Of a stretch of DNA of 64,000 nt, positions 56,674 through 64,000 are shown one piece after another. The DNA lies in assembly GCF_004011155.1 (NCBI RefSeq), contig NZ_RJWG01000004.1, positions 124,528 through 188,527 on the forward strand, given 5' to 3'. Each line of letters opens with the position of its first letter. Position 1 is the first letter of the stretch. The notes under the pieces were generated by a model, which saw only the letters and a program-made list of their open reading frames with translations, did not search any database and was not told where the DNA came from. The translations under genes were made by a program, and so were the position numbers. The stretch comes from Clostridium prolinivorans. GTDB taxonomy: Bacteria; Bacillota; Clostridia; Clostridiales; Clostridiaceae.

Positions 56674-56907
56674 TTATCCCCTTTCCTTAAATGATGTTTT
56701 ATAAATAAATATATTTATAACAAATTTTAAAATTATAGTTAATGATTTTTCACTAGTTGTTTTATTTAAATAATTATTAATTTTCATACTAATTATACTT
56801 AATTATATTTTAATCTACTTATATTTTCATGTCTAGGATATTAGGACAATAAATATGGCTTAAGTAATCAAATGGCTCAGTAATCAATTAGAAGCTGAAT
56901 AATTATT

Positions 56908-57018
56908 TTATTCACGTCCTCTTTTTTGTGCTTTAATTAAAGCATCTTTAGTTTTTTCAGTAATTACTTTTTTATTATTAGTTAATGTACCATCCACATC
57001 CATAATAATTACTTTTAT
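56908..57018 (-). pseudogene. truncated Cof-type HAD phosphatase (N-terminal remnant)
   Basis: Only about 36 residues remain: IKVIIMDVDGTLTNNKKV, the HAD motif I with both catalytic Asp (DVDGT), then TEKTKDALIKAQKRGRE and a stop. An intact Cof-type protein continues for about 220 more residues (next would be the A-T-G-R segment), and none of it is found downstream. The open frame extends upstream to 57096 without homology, into the terminator of the neighbouring gene. It is a deletion remnant and probably not functional. Confidence 0.75.
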
Positions 57019-57071
57019 ATAGTAAACTTTAACCAGCAAGATATCGATATCGCCCAAGCCAGTGCACAAAA

Positions 57072-57106
57072 ATAGCCGTACTTTTATTAACCACAAAAGT
57101 ACGGCT
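57072..57106 (-). terminator. terminator of the sugar-acid PTS operon
   Basis: A 12-bp stem AGCCGTACTTTT / AAAAGTACGGCT followed by ATTTTTGTG on the minus strand, 15 bases after the dehydratase stop. Confidence 0.85.
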
Positions 57107-57121
57107 TTATTTTTTATTAAA

Positions 57122-58759
57122 TTATACTTTTAAAATAGCTCCTTCTAGTGCAGAACCTGCTTCCTTTGAATAACGCTTCAGCACTCCTCTTCCACATTCT
57201 TTTATAATTGGATTCCACTTTGCTTTTCTTAATTCTAATTCTTCTTTAGAAACCTTAAGCTCTATTGTACCTTTTTTTAAATCTATTTTTATTGTATCTC
57301 CATTTTCAATTAAAGCGATAGGTCCTCCTTCTACGGCTTCTGGACATATATATCCAACACTTAATCCACCACTGGCACCTGAAAAACGTCCATCAGTAAT
57401 AATTGCTGTGTTTGGTATTTTCTTAAGTATTTCAGTTACACGATGTAACTCTCTCATTCCAGGTCCTCCTTTAGGCCCTTCATACCTTACAACAACAATA
57501 TGACCTGATTTTATTCTGCCTTCTTTATAAGCTTTATGACATTCTTCTTCGCTATTAAACACAATACTTATTCCCGTAAACTCTCTTTGATTTTCAGGAA
57601 CAGCTGAAGTCTTAACAAGGGCTCCTTTAGGTGCTAAATTTCCATAAAGAATTTGTATACCATCTGCTTCTTGTATTGGATTATCAAAGGCTCTAATTAC
57701 ATTTCTGTCTCCTTCTTTTGCTTCACTTATAATTTCACCTATAGTTTTTCCGTCAACTGTAATAGTATCTAAATTTAATAAAGATTTTAATTCACGCATT
57801 ACTGAAGGTACTCCTCCAGCTCTGTGAAGATCAACTACTGTTTGATTACCATTGGGAACTATAGCACAAAGGAGCGGAGTTTTTGAACTAACTTTTGCAA
57901 ATTCATCCCACGACAATTCTATTCCAAGTTCTGCTGCTAATGCTGGTAGATGTAATAATGCATTTAGAGAACCACCTAATGCAGTTAATAATACTATTGC
58001 ATTATAAATTGCCTCTTTTGTTATAATTTTTCTTGGCGTAATCCCTTCTTTTATAAGTCTCATAATCTCATTACCTGAATTTCTTGCAGCAAATCTTCTA
58101 AAACTTGTATTAGATGGTATTAAACTACTTCCAGATAGCATCATACCTAATGCCTCTGCTAAAGCATTCATTGTATTTGCAGTACCTAAAAATGGACATA
58201 TTCCTGGTCCTGAATAATATTTTAATGTTCCCTCTATTAATTCACGTTCTGTTATTTCTCCACTTAAAAATTTTGAACGTAATTTTTTAGAATCTGAAGG
58301 AGCAATTTCTGGGACAGATGGTCCAGATGTTACTATAATAGTTGGAATATTTATAAGTGCTGCTGCCTGAAGCATTGCTGGTGTTATTTTATCACAAGCA
58401 GTTAACATAACCATACCATCAAATATACCTTCTCCAACTACCATTGCCTCAACTGAATCTGCAATTATTTCTCTATGCGGCAGGCAATATCTCATGCCTA
58501 AGTGTCCTTGAGCAATACCATCACACATAGCAATAGTATTAAACTCTATAGGTTCTCCTCCAGCTTCACGTACACCTTTTTTAACTTCTTCAGCTAGTTG
58601 TCTTAATGGCTCGTGTCCAGGGCAAACCTCGTTCCAGCTGTTACATACAGCTATCAAAGGTTTGTTATCTAGAGCATCTAAGGATACTCCTGCTGAAGCA
58701 AGATGGGCTTTTGATATTGCCCTTTGGAATGGCTCTAATTTATCAATTGCTCGCTTCAT
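57122..58759 (-). CDS. IlvD/Edd-family dehydratase, probably for a 6-phospho sugar acid
   Basis: 545 residues from the ATG at 58757-58759 (GGAGG ten bases upstream). IlvD/Edd enzymes remove water from dihydroxy acids or (phospho)sugar acids using an iron-sulfur cluster. Cys46 (WNEVCPGH), Cys122 (TACDK) and Cys188 (GPGIC) are candidate ligands. The usual dihydroxy-acid dehydratase segment around the third Cys (G-x-C-x-G-M-x-T-A-N) is replaced by GPGICPFLGTANTM, closer to sugar-acid dehydratases. Automatic annotation would read dihydroxy-acid dehydratase. Its place as last gene of a PTS operon with a KDPG-type aldolase argues for a 6-phosphoaldonate (for example 6-phosphogluconate) as substrate. 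This is inference from context; a role in valine/isoleucine synthesis cannot be excluded. Confidence 0.8.
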   Translation of the reverse strand: MKRAIDKLEPFQRAISKAHLASAGVSLDALDNKPLIAVCNSWNEVCPGHEPLRQLAEEVKKGVREAGGEPIEFNTIAMCDGIAQGHLGMRYCLPHREIIADSVEAMVVGEGIFDGMVMLTACDKITPAMLQAAALINIPTIIVTSGPSVPEIAPSDSKKLRSKFLSGEITERELIEGTLKYYSGPGICPFLGTANTMNALAEALGMMLSGSSLIPSNTSFRRFAARNSGNEIMRLIKEGITPRKIITKEAIYNAIVLLTALGGSLNALLHLPALAAELGIELSWDEFAKVSSKTPLLCAIVPNGNQTVVDLHRAGGVPSVMRELKSLLNLDTITVDGKTIGEIISEAKEGDRNVIRAFDNPIQEADGIQILYGNLAPKGALVKTSAVPENQREFTGISIVFNSEEECHKAYKEGRIKSGHIVVVRYEGPKGGPGMRELHRVTEILKKIPNTAIITDGRFSGASGGLSVGYICPEAVEGGPIALIENGDTIKIDLKKGTIELKVSKEELELRKAKWNPIIKECGRGVLKRYSKEAGSALEGAILKV

Positions 58760-58791
58760 TATATACAATACCTCCAAATATCTAAAATACT

Positions 58792-60168
58792 TTAAAGTGT
58801 TTCTTTTTCTACCTGTACTCCATTAACTTGTTTTTTCTTTATAACATCTATATAAACCCATATTGCTATAAATGATACAAGGAATATTGGTAAAGTTATG
58901 ATTAAATTTCCTGTAAATACTTTATATACGATAAAACTTACTGTTAAACTTGTTGCTGCAAAAGATGAAATAAGTGCTCCTCCTGCAACCCCTAAATCTA
59001 TACCTGTTGATTTAGCAAGTTCTGTTAATACTGGTGCTGTATTTGTGCCAGCAAGTAATATTGCTGCTGTACACGCTAAACCTATAATTATATTTTTTAA
59101 TAAATTACCTTGAGTTAAAGCAACTACTAAAGCAACCCTAAATGTAACAACTGCTAAGTCAGCAAATGGAAGAACTCTGTTCCCAGGTAAAATAGCTGCT
59201 AAAAGTATTGTTAATGGTATTACTATTAAAGATGTAGTTATAACTTCTGGATTTCCTACTACAACTGCTGCATCTAATCCAATTAAGAACTTTCTTCCTT
59301 TAAACTTTTCTTTAGTATATTTTTTAGCTGCTTCAGATATAGGCATTAAACCTTCCATAAATAATGATGTCATCTTAGGTATAAGAACCATTACTGCTGA
59401 TAAATTAACGGCTACATTAAGAACTTTAGTAATATCATATTTAGCTAAAATACCAATAACTCCTCCAAGAATAAGACCCATCATCATTGGTTCTCCAAAT
59501 AGGCCTAAATATTTTTTAGCATCTTTAACGGTAAATTTAACCTTATTTATTCCTGGAATTTTATCTAAAAGCCAATTTAATGGTACTGCTATTACTAAAG
59601 ATGAAAGTGCTGACATAGTTGGGAGAGATACTCCTGGTAATCCAAAATAATCACTTACAAGATTTTCTGACCAATCTGACATTTTAAATGTAATTACTGC
59701 CATTGTCATTGCTGCAGCTACACCAAGTATAACATTCTTTGTAACAAAATAAGTCATTATACCTACTATAGCCATATGGTGATAATTCCATATATCAACA
59801 TCTAATGTGTTAGTTGCTTTAAGAATAAGCATTACTATATTAGTAATAAGTATTACAAATATTAATATTGGAATTATAGGTGAGGACCAAGTAACTGCCG
59901 CTATTGCACCCCAGCCAATATCAAGTACATCTAGCTTTATTCCAAAATTTTTAACCATTGCTTGTGCAGCTGGCCCAAGATTTGATGAAAGTAAGTTTAT
60001 TACAAGCTTAATACCTGCAAAACCTATACCAACTAATAGACCTGATCTAAATGCTTTACCTGGTTTAACTCTAAATATAAGTCCTATAATTAATATAATA
60101 ATAGGAAGCATTACTGTAGGACCAGCATCATTTAATAATACCTGGAAAAAATTATAAATTGCTTGCAT
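58792..60168 (-). CDS. PTS galactitol-type permease, EIIC
   Basis: 458 residues with 10-12 membrane helices. It is the sugar channel of a PTS of the galactitol (GAT) family. GLIFRVKPGKAFRSGLLVGIG and LDIGWGAIAAVTWSSP near the N-terminus, LVSDYFGLPGVSLPT in the middle and GNPEVITTSLIVIPLT are EIIC-GAT type features. Start ATG at 60168 with GGGGG upstream, 22 bases after EIIB. The substrate is not galactitol necessarily: the downstream dehydratase and upstream aldolase point to an aldonic acid. Confidence 0.9.
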   Translation of the reverse strand: MQAIYNFFQVLLNDAGPTVMLPIIILIIGLIFRVKPGKAFRSGLLVGIGFAGIKLVINLLSSNLGPAAQAMVKNFGIKLDVLDIGWGAIAAVTWSSPIIPILIFVILITNIVMLILKATNTLDVDIWNYHHMAIVGIMTYFVTKNVILGVAAAMTMAVITFKMSDWSENLVSDYFGLPGVSLPTMSALSSLVIAVPLNWLLDKIPGINKVKFTVKDAKKYLGLFGEPMMMGLILGGVIGILAKYDITKVLNVAVNLSAVMVLIPKMTSLFMEGLMPISEAAKKYTKEKFKGRKFLIGLDAAVVVGNPEVITTSLIVIPLTILLAAILPGNRVLPFADLAVVTFRVALVVALTQGNLLKNIIIGLACTAAILLAGTNTAPVLTELAKSTGIDLGVAGGALISSFAATSLTVSFIVYKVFTGNLIITLPIFLVSFIAIWVYIDVIKKKQVNGVQVEKETL

Positions 60169-60190
60169 GTTTATAAATCCCCCTATATTT

Positions 60191-60469
60191 TTATTTTAAA
60201 GCTTCTATTATTTTTTCTAAAGTTTCTTCTTCGCCTATGCCTGTTAATAATGATATTGCCCCTATTACTGGAACGTTTACTTCGCTACCAGTAAACTTTC
60301 CTGTTGTAACTAAAAGATCATAATCAGAAATCTTTGATGGTACTTCTAAAAGTTTGCATTGATTTATACTAATATTTATGCCATTATCTTCACAAGCCTC
60401 TTTAATTTTCATTGCTACTACTGTTGATGTTGCTATTCCATTTCCACATGCTACTAATACTCTTTTCAT
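60191..60469 (-). CDS. PTS EIIB component, GatB-like
   Basis: 92 residues. It takes phosphate from EIIA on a Cys and passes it to the sugar in EIIC. The active-site loop is VLVACGNGIATSTVV with Cys8 as phospho-acceptor. VPVIGAISLLTGIGEEE closes the domain. Start ATG at 60469 with GAGGAGG upstream. Between EIIA and EIIC. Confidence 0.92.
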   Translation of the reverse strand: MKRVLVACGNGIATSTVVAMKIKEACEDNGINISINQCKLLEVPSKISDYDLLVTTGKFTGSEVNVPVIGAISLLTGIGEEETLEKIIEALK

Positions 60470-60499
60470 TTAAATTCCTCCTCAAATTTTTTAATATAT

Positions 60500-60970
60500 T
60501 TATTTATTAATTAAATATGGTTCTAATTTATTTACTACTTCTTCAGTTGAATAAACTTCAGTAATTTCTTTTAAAACTTTTGGATTTTGAATAAGCTTAA
60601 CTATTCTTTGAAGCATTTCAATATGTCCATGAGGTTCATTTAACGCCAGCATTATTATTATTCTTACATCTAAGGTTTTATCTGGTGCATCCATTGCTTT
60701 AAATCCTACTGGATTTTTAAGTATGCCTATAGCTAAAGCTGCTTTATTTACTAAAGTATGATCAGCATGAGGTATTGCTATCTTTATATCTATTGATGGA
60801 AGCCCTGTAGGATATTCTTTTTCTCTTTCCAAAATAGCTTGTATATATTCTTTTTTTACATAACCTTTTTCATATAACTTTGATGCTAAGAATTCTAAAG
60901 CTTCCATATTATTTGAAAACTCTAAATCTTTAAATATTAAATCATTTAGAAAACTTATCTCTTTACTCAT
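60500..60970 (-). CDS. PTS EIIA component, type 2 (fructose/mannitol/galactitol fold)
   Basis: 156 residues. It accepts phosphate from HPr on a His and passes it to EIIB. The phosphorylated His is His68 in IAIPHAD; YPTGLPSIDI precedes it, and NEPHGHIEMLQRIVKLI is the second conserved block. Start ATG at 60970 with TAGGAG upstream. It lies 10 bases after the aldolase gene. Confidence 0.94.
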   Translation of the reverse strand: MSKEISFLNDLIFKDLEFSNNMEALEFLASKLYEKGYVKKEYIQAILEREKEYPTGLPSIDIKIAIPHADHTLVNKAALAIGILKNPVGFKAMDAPDKTLDVRIIIMLALNEPHGHIEMLQRIVKLIQNPKVLKEITEVYSTEEVVNKLEPYLINK

Positions 60971-60980
60971 TTTCCATCTC

Positions 60981-61601
60981 CTAGTTTATCTTTTTTTCAA
61001 AATCTTTTAATGATTTTAAGAGTCCTTCAATATTTTCATTTTCTATATCTTTTTTATTAAATAATCCTGAACCTATACCCAAAAAATCTGCTCCATTATT
61101 TAAAAACTCTTTTGCATTATCTGCTGTAACACCACCTACAGCCATTAATTGAAGATTTCCAAGAGGTGCTTTTATATCTTTAAAATATCTTGTCCCACAG
61201 CTTGTAGCAGGAAATACCTTAACTATATCTGCCCCCTCTTGAAAAGATTTATATATTTCTGTTGGAGTCATGGCTCCTGGTACTGTTATTATTGAACTTT
61301 CCCTGCAAAGGTCTAAAATTTCTTTTGAAAGCATAACTGGTGAAAGTAAAAATTTTGCTCCTGCATTTATTGCAGTTTTAGCTTGCTCCATAGTTGTAAC
61401 AGTTCCTGCACCTATAAGCATTGTATCTTTAAATTCTCTTGAAAGTTTATCAATCATCTCTGCTGCACCTTGAGTATTCATTGTTATTTCAACAGATTTT
61501 ATTGTACTTTGAGTTAATGCTTTCATAACTGTTCTTACTTGGCTATAACTATATCCACGCAAAATAATAGTGACCTTAGGGAAGTTTTTAATATCTTTCA
61601 A
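60981..61601 (-). CDS. eda: KDPG/KDPGal-type 2-keto-3-deoxy-phosphosugar acid aldolase
   Basis: 206 residues from the TTG at 61599-61601, with GGGGGTG six bases upstream; the open frame to 61640 would start inside the sigma-54 promoter. It cleaves 2-keto-3-deoxy-6-phosphogluconate (or galactonate) to pyruvate and glyceraldehyde 3-phosphate. VEITMNTQGA contains the catalytic Glu, GAGTVTTMEQA and the Schiff-base Lys in DIVKVFPAT are present, and LMAVGGVTADN closes the barrel. First gene of the sigma-54-driven PTS operon; the PTS and dehydratase that follow supply its substrate. Confidence 0.92.
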   Translation of the reverse strand: MKDIKNFPKVTIILRGYSYSQVRTVMKALTQSTIKSVEITMNTQGAAEMIDKLSREFKDTMLIGAGTVTTMEQAKTAINAGAKFLLSPVMLSKEILDLCRESSIITVPGAMTPTEIYKSFQEGADIVKVFPATSCGTRYFKDIKAPLGNLQLMAVGGVTADNAKEFLNNGADFLGIGSGLFNKKDIENENIEGLLKSLKDFEKKIN

Positions 61602-61635
61602 AATTTTCACCCCCTTAATTTCACTATTATATATA

Positions 61636-61651
61636 AGCAAATTCTATGCCA
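61636..61651 (-). promoter_or_regulatory. sigma-54 (-24/-12) promoter of the sugar-acid PTS operon
   Basis: On the minus strand TGGCAT, five bases, TTGCT closely match the RpoN consensus TGGCAC-N5-TTGCW (one mismatch at the last base of the -24 element). -24 element at 61646-61651, -12 at 61636-61640. It lies just past the stop of the sigma-54 activator gene and about 35 bases before the aldolase start, the correct place and direction. Confidence 0.9.
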
Positions 61652-61653
61652 GC

Positions 61654-64000
61654 TTATTTGGCTGATATTGTATTTTTAAATAAAATGTCGATTATCTTAT
61701 CTTTACTATTAGCTTTTCTTATTTCTTGAAGTACTTCATTATTTGATATTATCTTATACAACTGTTCAAAATATTCTTTTGAATCTTCTTTTAAAGCTAT
61801 AAGAAAAATTAAATCTGCAGTATTATATCCATCCCAATTTATTGGTGTGGTTAGTTTTGTAAAAGCAATGGTTGGTTTTGTAACAAAACTGCTATCTCCA
61901 TGAGGTATAGCTATTCCACCCTTTAAGTATGTAGCTCCTAGAGTCTCTCTTTTATATACACTTAGCAAAAAGCCTTCTTTTACTCTATTAGTTTCTATCA
62001 GCTTTTGTACCATTGTATCCAAAACTTCATCTTTATATTTATAATTTTCATTATAAAAAATAACATCGGATGACATTACTTCGGGAAGCCTATTTTTTAA
62101 TACTTTTTCATTGTTAATTAATTTTTTTAATCCTCCTAAGTAGTTGCCTGTTATTAATTGTTCCACAGATATAAATGGAATATCATTAATTTCTGGATTT
62201 ATAGTCCCTACTATAGCTAAAATCTTTTTATTTTTTGAAATATTATTTATAGTTAAAGTAATATCTTCATTGTTAACATACCCTAAAGGTATAATTTCTA
62301 CATCTTTAATAGTTTCTATTAAATGACTTTCTATATATTCTTTAACCTTTATAGCTGAACCTTCTCCAGTTATACATAAAGTGATTATAGCTTTGGATAC
62401 ATTTTTTGTTTCTATATTTACTCTTGTAAGTAAATTTCCTTTATTGTCTATTTCATTTACAATGCTGTCTAATGTATCTTCTGGCAAAAGAGCTCTCCTT
62501 ACACATTCTAATACCATTAATGTATCTACTCTTCCTACTACTCTAGTTGGAATTCCTGTTCTTGCAGTTATTATATCCCCAAATGTTGTTAAGGATCCCA
62601 TATCTACTAGTAGAATACATCCTTTACCTTGGTTTATTTTTTTAACAAGTTTTATTGTTTTTTCAAGTATTATATCTGGTGAATCACTAAGATCCATTTC
62701 AAGTCCAACTGCATGATTAACTCCTAATAATCTATTAGCCACATCAGCCATACCACAAGCTACTCTTCCATGAGATAAAACTATTACTCCTACTCTTCCT
62801 TCCTCTGACTTTGTTTCAGTTTGAAAATTTTTAAGATACATTGCTATAAATCCTATTTCATCTTCTGGAAGTCTTATATTAAGCTTATGAAGTATTAATA
62901 CTGCTATTTTCTGTGCAACTTTAAATTCTTTATTATATTTTTCTTTAACCATATCTAAATTTGGATTTATTATCTCTCTTTTATTTAATAATCTTTCATA
63001 AGTGGAACTAAGGTGAATAGCAAGAGGATATATTATTTTCTTTTGCAATCCATCTATATGTTTTTTTGCAAATTCAAATATCTCTTGTGTAATCTTAAGC
63101 ATATCTTCACCAATTATATTTATAATCTCTTGTGTTGATGTTGAAAGATTTATTGAAGATGCAAATCTCATAAGCTCACTTTCAAGCTGTTCTCCTACTA
63201 CTTTATTAATCTCTTTAGGACTGTATCCATCTTCTTTAAGTTCTTTATACCTATCTTCTATAAACTGATATATATTATTTTTCTCTATTGTATTATACTC
63301 TTCTCTATATAATATCTTTACTCCTTTTGATGAAACTACTATATCTTCTCTTGTATATTTGTCTAATTCTTCGTTATTTATATTAAAATTAATTATCTGC
63401 TCTTTAACATGATTCGGTATGTGTTGAAAATTCACTACAACATTTTTCTTATTGTTTAAAGTAGAGTATAAAAAACCTCTAGCACAACATACTTGTATAT
63501 CACTTTTAATCTGTCCTATATTTCCAGGGCAATCATAAGTCATAAATGCTTTTATTACATCTCTTCTTACAAATATATCTCTGCCTAATCTCTTGCTTTC
63601 ATTTAAAAAGAAGTTTTTAATTATACTAAATCTTTCATCATAAGGTCTATCTTTAACAGCTGGCAATTCAATTATCATAGGTATTCTTCTTCTAAATGTA
63701 AGAAGAAGAGAACTTTCTGGATTTTCAGTAGTAGCAGCAATAATCATTAATTTGCTTTCTCTAGTTGTATCAGTTTCACCTAATCTTCTAAATTTACCTT
63801 TATCTAATAAATAAAAAAGTATCTCCTGTCCTTCTGCAGGAAGCCTGTGTATTTCGTCTAAAAATAATATTCCTCCATTACACATCTCTACAATTCCTTT
63901 TTTATTTTCAGAAGCACCAGTGAAAGCCCCCTTAGTATGACCAAATAATTGAGATAGTAAAAGCTGTGGATTATCAGCATAATCTGCACAATTAAATATC
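61654..64000 (-). CDS. LevR-type sigma-54 activator with PTS regulation domains (5' end outside window)
   Basis: At least 782 residues; the frame stays open to the right edge, so the N-terminus is missing. The AAA+ domain shows SQLFGHTKGAFTGASENK, with the sigma-54-contacting GAFTGA loop intact, and GGILFLDEIHRLP (Walker B). A PRD follows, with the likely phosphorylated His in PLAIHLSSTYERL. Next come an EIIA-Man-like domain (VIVLSHGRVACGMADVA), an EIIB-like region, and a C-terminal EIIA type 2 domain with GIAIPHGDSS. Phosphorylation by HPr and the cognate EIIs would tune its activity to substrate supply. It should activate the -24/-12 promoter right behind it. The activator may also be co-transcribed or autoregulated; its own promoter is not in view. 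Confidence 0.93.
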   Translation of the reverse strand, partial: IFNCADYADNPQLLLSQLFGHTKGAFTGASENKKGIVEMCNGGILFLDEIHRLPAEGQEILFYLLDKGKFRRLGETDTTRESKLMIIAATTENPESSLLLTFRRRIPMIIELPAVKDRPYDERFSIIKNFFLNESKRLGRDIFVRRDVIKAFMTYDCPGNIGQIKSDIQVCCARGFLYSTLNNKKNVVVNFQHIPNHVKEQIINFNINNEELDKYTREDIVVSSKGVKILYREEYNTIEKNNIYQFIEDRYKELKEDGYSPKEINKVVGEQLESELMRFASSINLSTSTQEIINIIGEDMLKITQEIFEFAKKHIDGLQKKIIYPLAIHLSSTYERLLNKREIINPNLDMVKEKYNKEFKVAQKIAVLILHKLNIRLPEDEIGFIAMYLKNFQTETKSEEGRVGVIVLSHGRVACGMADVANRLLGVNHAVGLEMDLSDSPDIILEKTIKLVKKINQGKGCILLVDMGSLTTFGDIITARTGIPTRVVGRVDTLMVLECVRRALLPEDTLDSIVNEIDNKGNLLTRVNIETKNVSKAIITLCITGEGSAIKVKEYIESHLIETIKDVEIIPLGYVNNEDITLTINNISKNKKILAIVGTINPEINDIPFISVEQLITGNYLGGLKKLINNEKVLKNRLPEVMSSDVIFYNENYKYKDEVLDTMVQKLIETNRVKEGFLLSVYKRETLGATYLKGGIAIPHGDSSFVTKPTIAFTKLTTPINWDGYNTADLIFLIALKEDSKEYFEQLYKIISNNEVLQEIRKANSKDKIIDILFKNTISAK

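Noticed and set aside
57020-57070. Short GC-richer patch with GATATCGATATC as an attachment site or insertion scar
   Set aside because: There is no second copy, flanking repeat or integrase nearby, so nothing supports it beyond composition.
56908-57096. Intact 62-residue gene
   Set aside because: The first part has no homology and overlaps the neighbouring terminator; only the truncated HAD segment is recognisable.

Overview
The window is very AT-rich DNA from a low-GC Firmicute, most likely a Clostridium or close relative. The signs are strong AGGAGG-type ribosome sites, frequent TTG and GTG starts, a Firmicutes CIRCE box, a Bacillus/Clostridium-type LexA box, TPP and FMN riboswitches, and the protein families seen. 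Almost all genes lie on the minus strand; only a small sigma-factor gene and a fetAB-like pair are on the plus strand. Both ends cut through genes: a CE2-type esterase on the left and a LevR-type sigma-54 activator on the right. No rRNA, tRNA, CRISPR array, phage or intact insertion sequence was seen.

Layout, left to right. 1-9 kb is sugar metabolism: a beta-mannosidase plus acetylesterase pair, a ROK kinase, and a galT-galK-galE operon with a clear promoter and LacI/GalR-like operator repeats. 9-17.5 kb holds ftsH-helD, a divergent UviA/TcdR-like sigma factor with a LexA-type box between the two promoters, and a SWIM/SNF2 helicase. 17.7-20.3 kb is a nickel/cobalt ECF transporter (cbiM-cbiQ-cbiO). 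20.5-28.3 kb holds a GT8 glycosyltransferase, CIRCE-controlled htpG, an orphan larE, a MATE transporter and an AraC regulator fused to a GH39-like domain that appears catalytically dead. 28.3-31.3 kb is a copper operon (csoR-copA-copZ) with a CsoR-type operator. 31.4-36.4 kb is a threonine operon (thrC-thrB-ask-hom) in which hom is frameshifted by a 4-base tandem duplication. 36.8-44.5 kb is a complete thiamine operon (thiC-thiS-thiF-thiG-thiH-tenI-thiD-thiM-thiE) behind a TPP riboswitch with two successive terminators. 44.5-48.4 kb is a riboflavin operon (ribD-ribE-ribBA-ribH) behind an FMN riboswitch. 48.5-55.1 kb holds ilvE, an orphan protein resembling nucleotide-modification-associated domain 3, a thioredoxin/LysR/YeiH set and fetAB. 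55.2-57 kb holds a GH1 phospho-beta-glucosidase and a truncated HAD phosphatase. 57-64 kb is a sugar-acid PTS operon (eda, EIIA, EIIB, EIIC, IlvD/Edd dehydratase) behind a well-matched -24/-12 promoter that overlaps the stop codon of its sigma-54 activator gene.

How the parts fit together. The 57-64 kb block reads as a compact route from an external aldonate to pyruvate and glyceraldehyde 3-phosphate: PTS uptake with phosphorylation, dehydration, then KDPG-type aldol cleavage. The thiamine and riboflavin blocks are biosynthetic units, each governed by a leader RNA. The copper, gal and htpG units carry operators matching their expected regulators (CsoR, a GalR/LacI-type protein, HrcA).

The observations most worth following are the LexA-boxed sigma factor, the sigma-54 PTS operon, the hom frameshift, a dispersed intergenic repeat of about 120 bp in four copies, a 155 bp MITE-like palindrome between thiD and thiM, the pseudo-glycosidase AraC regulator, and the orphan Nmad3-like gene.
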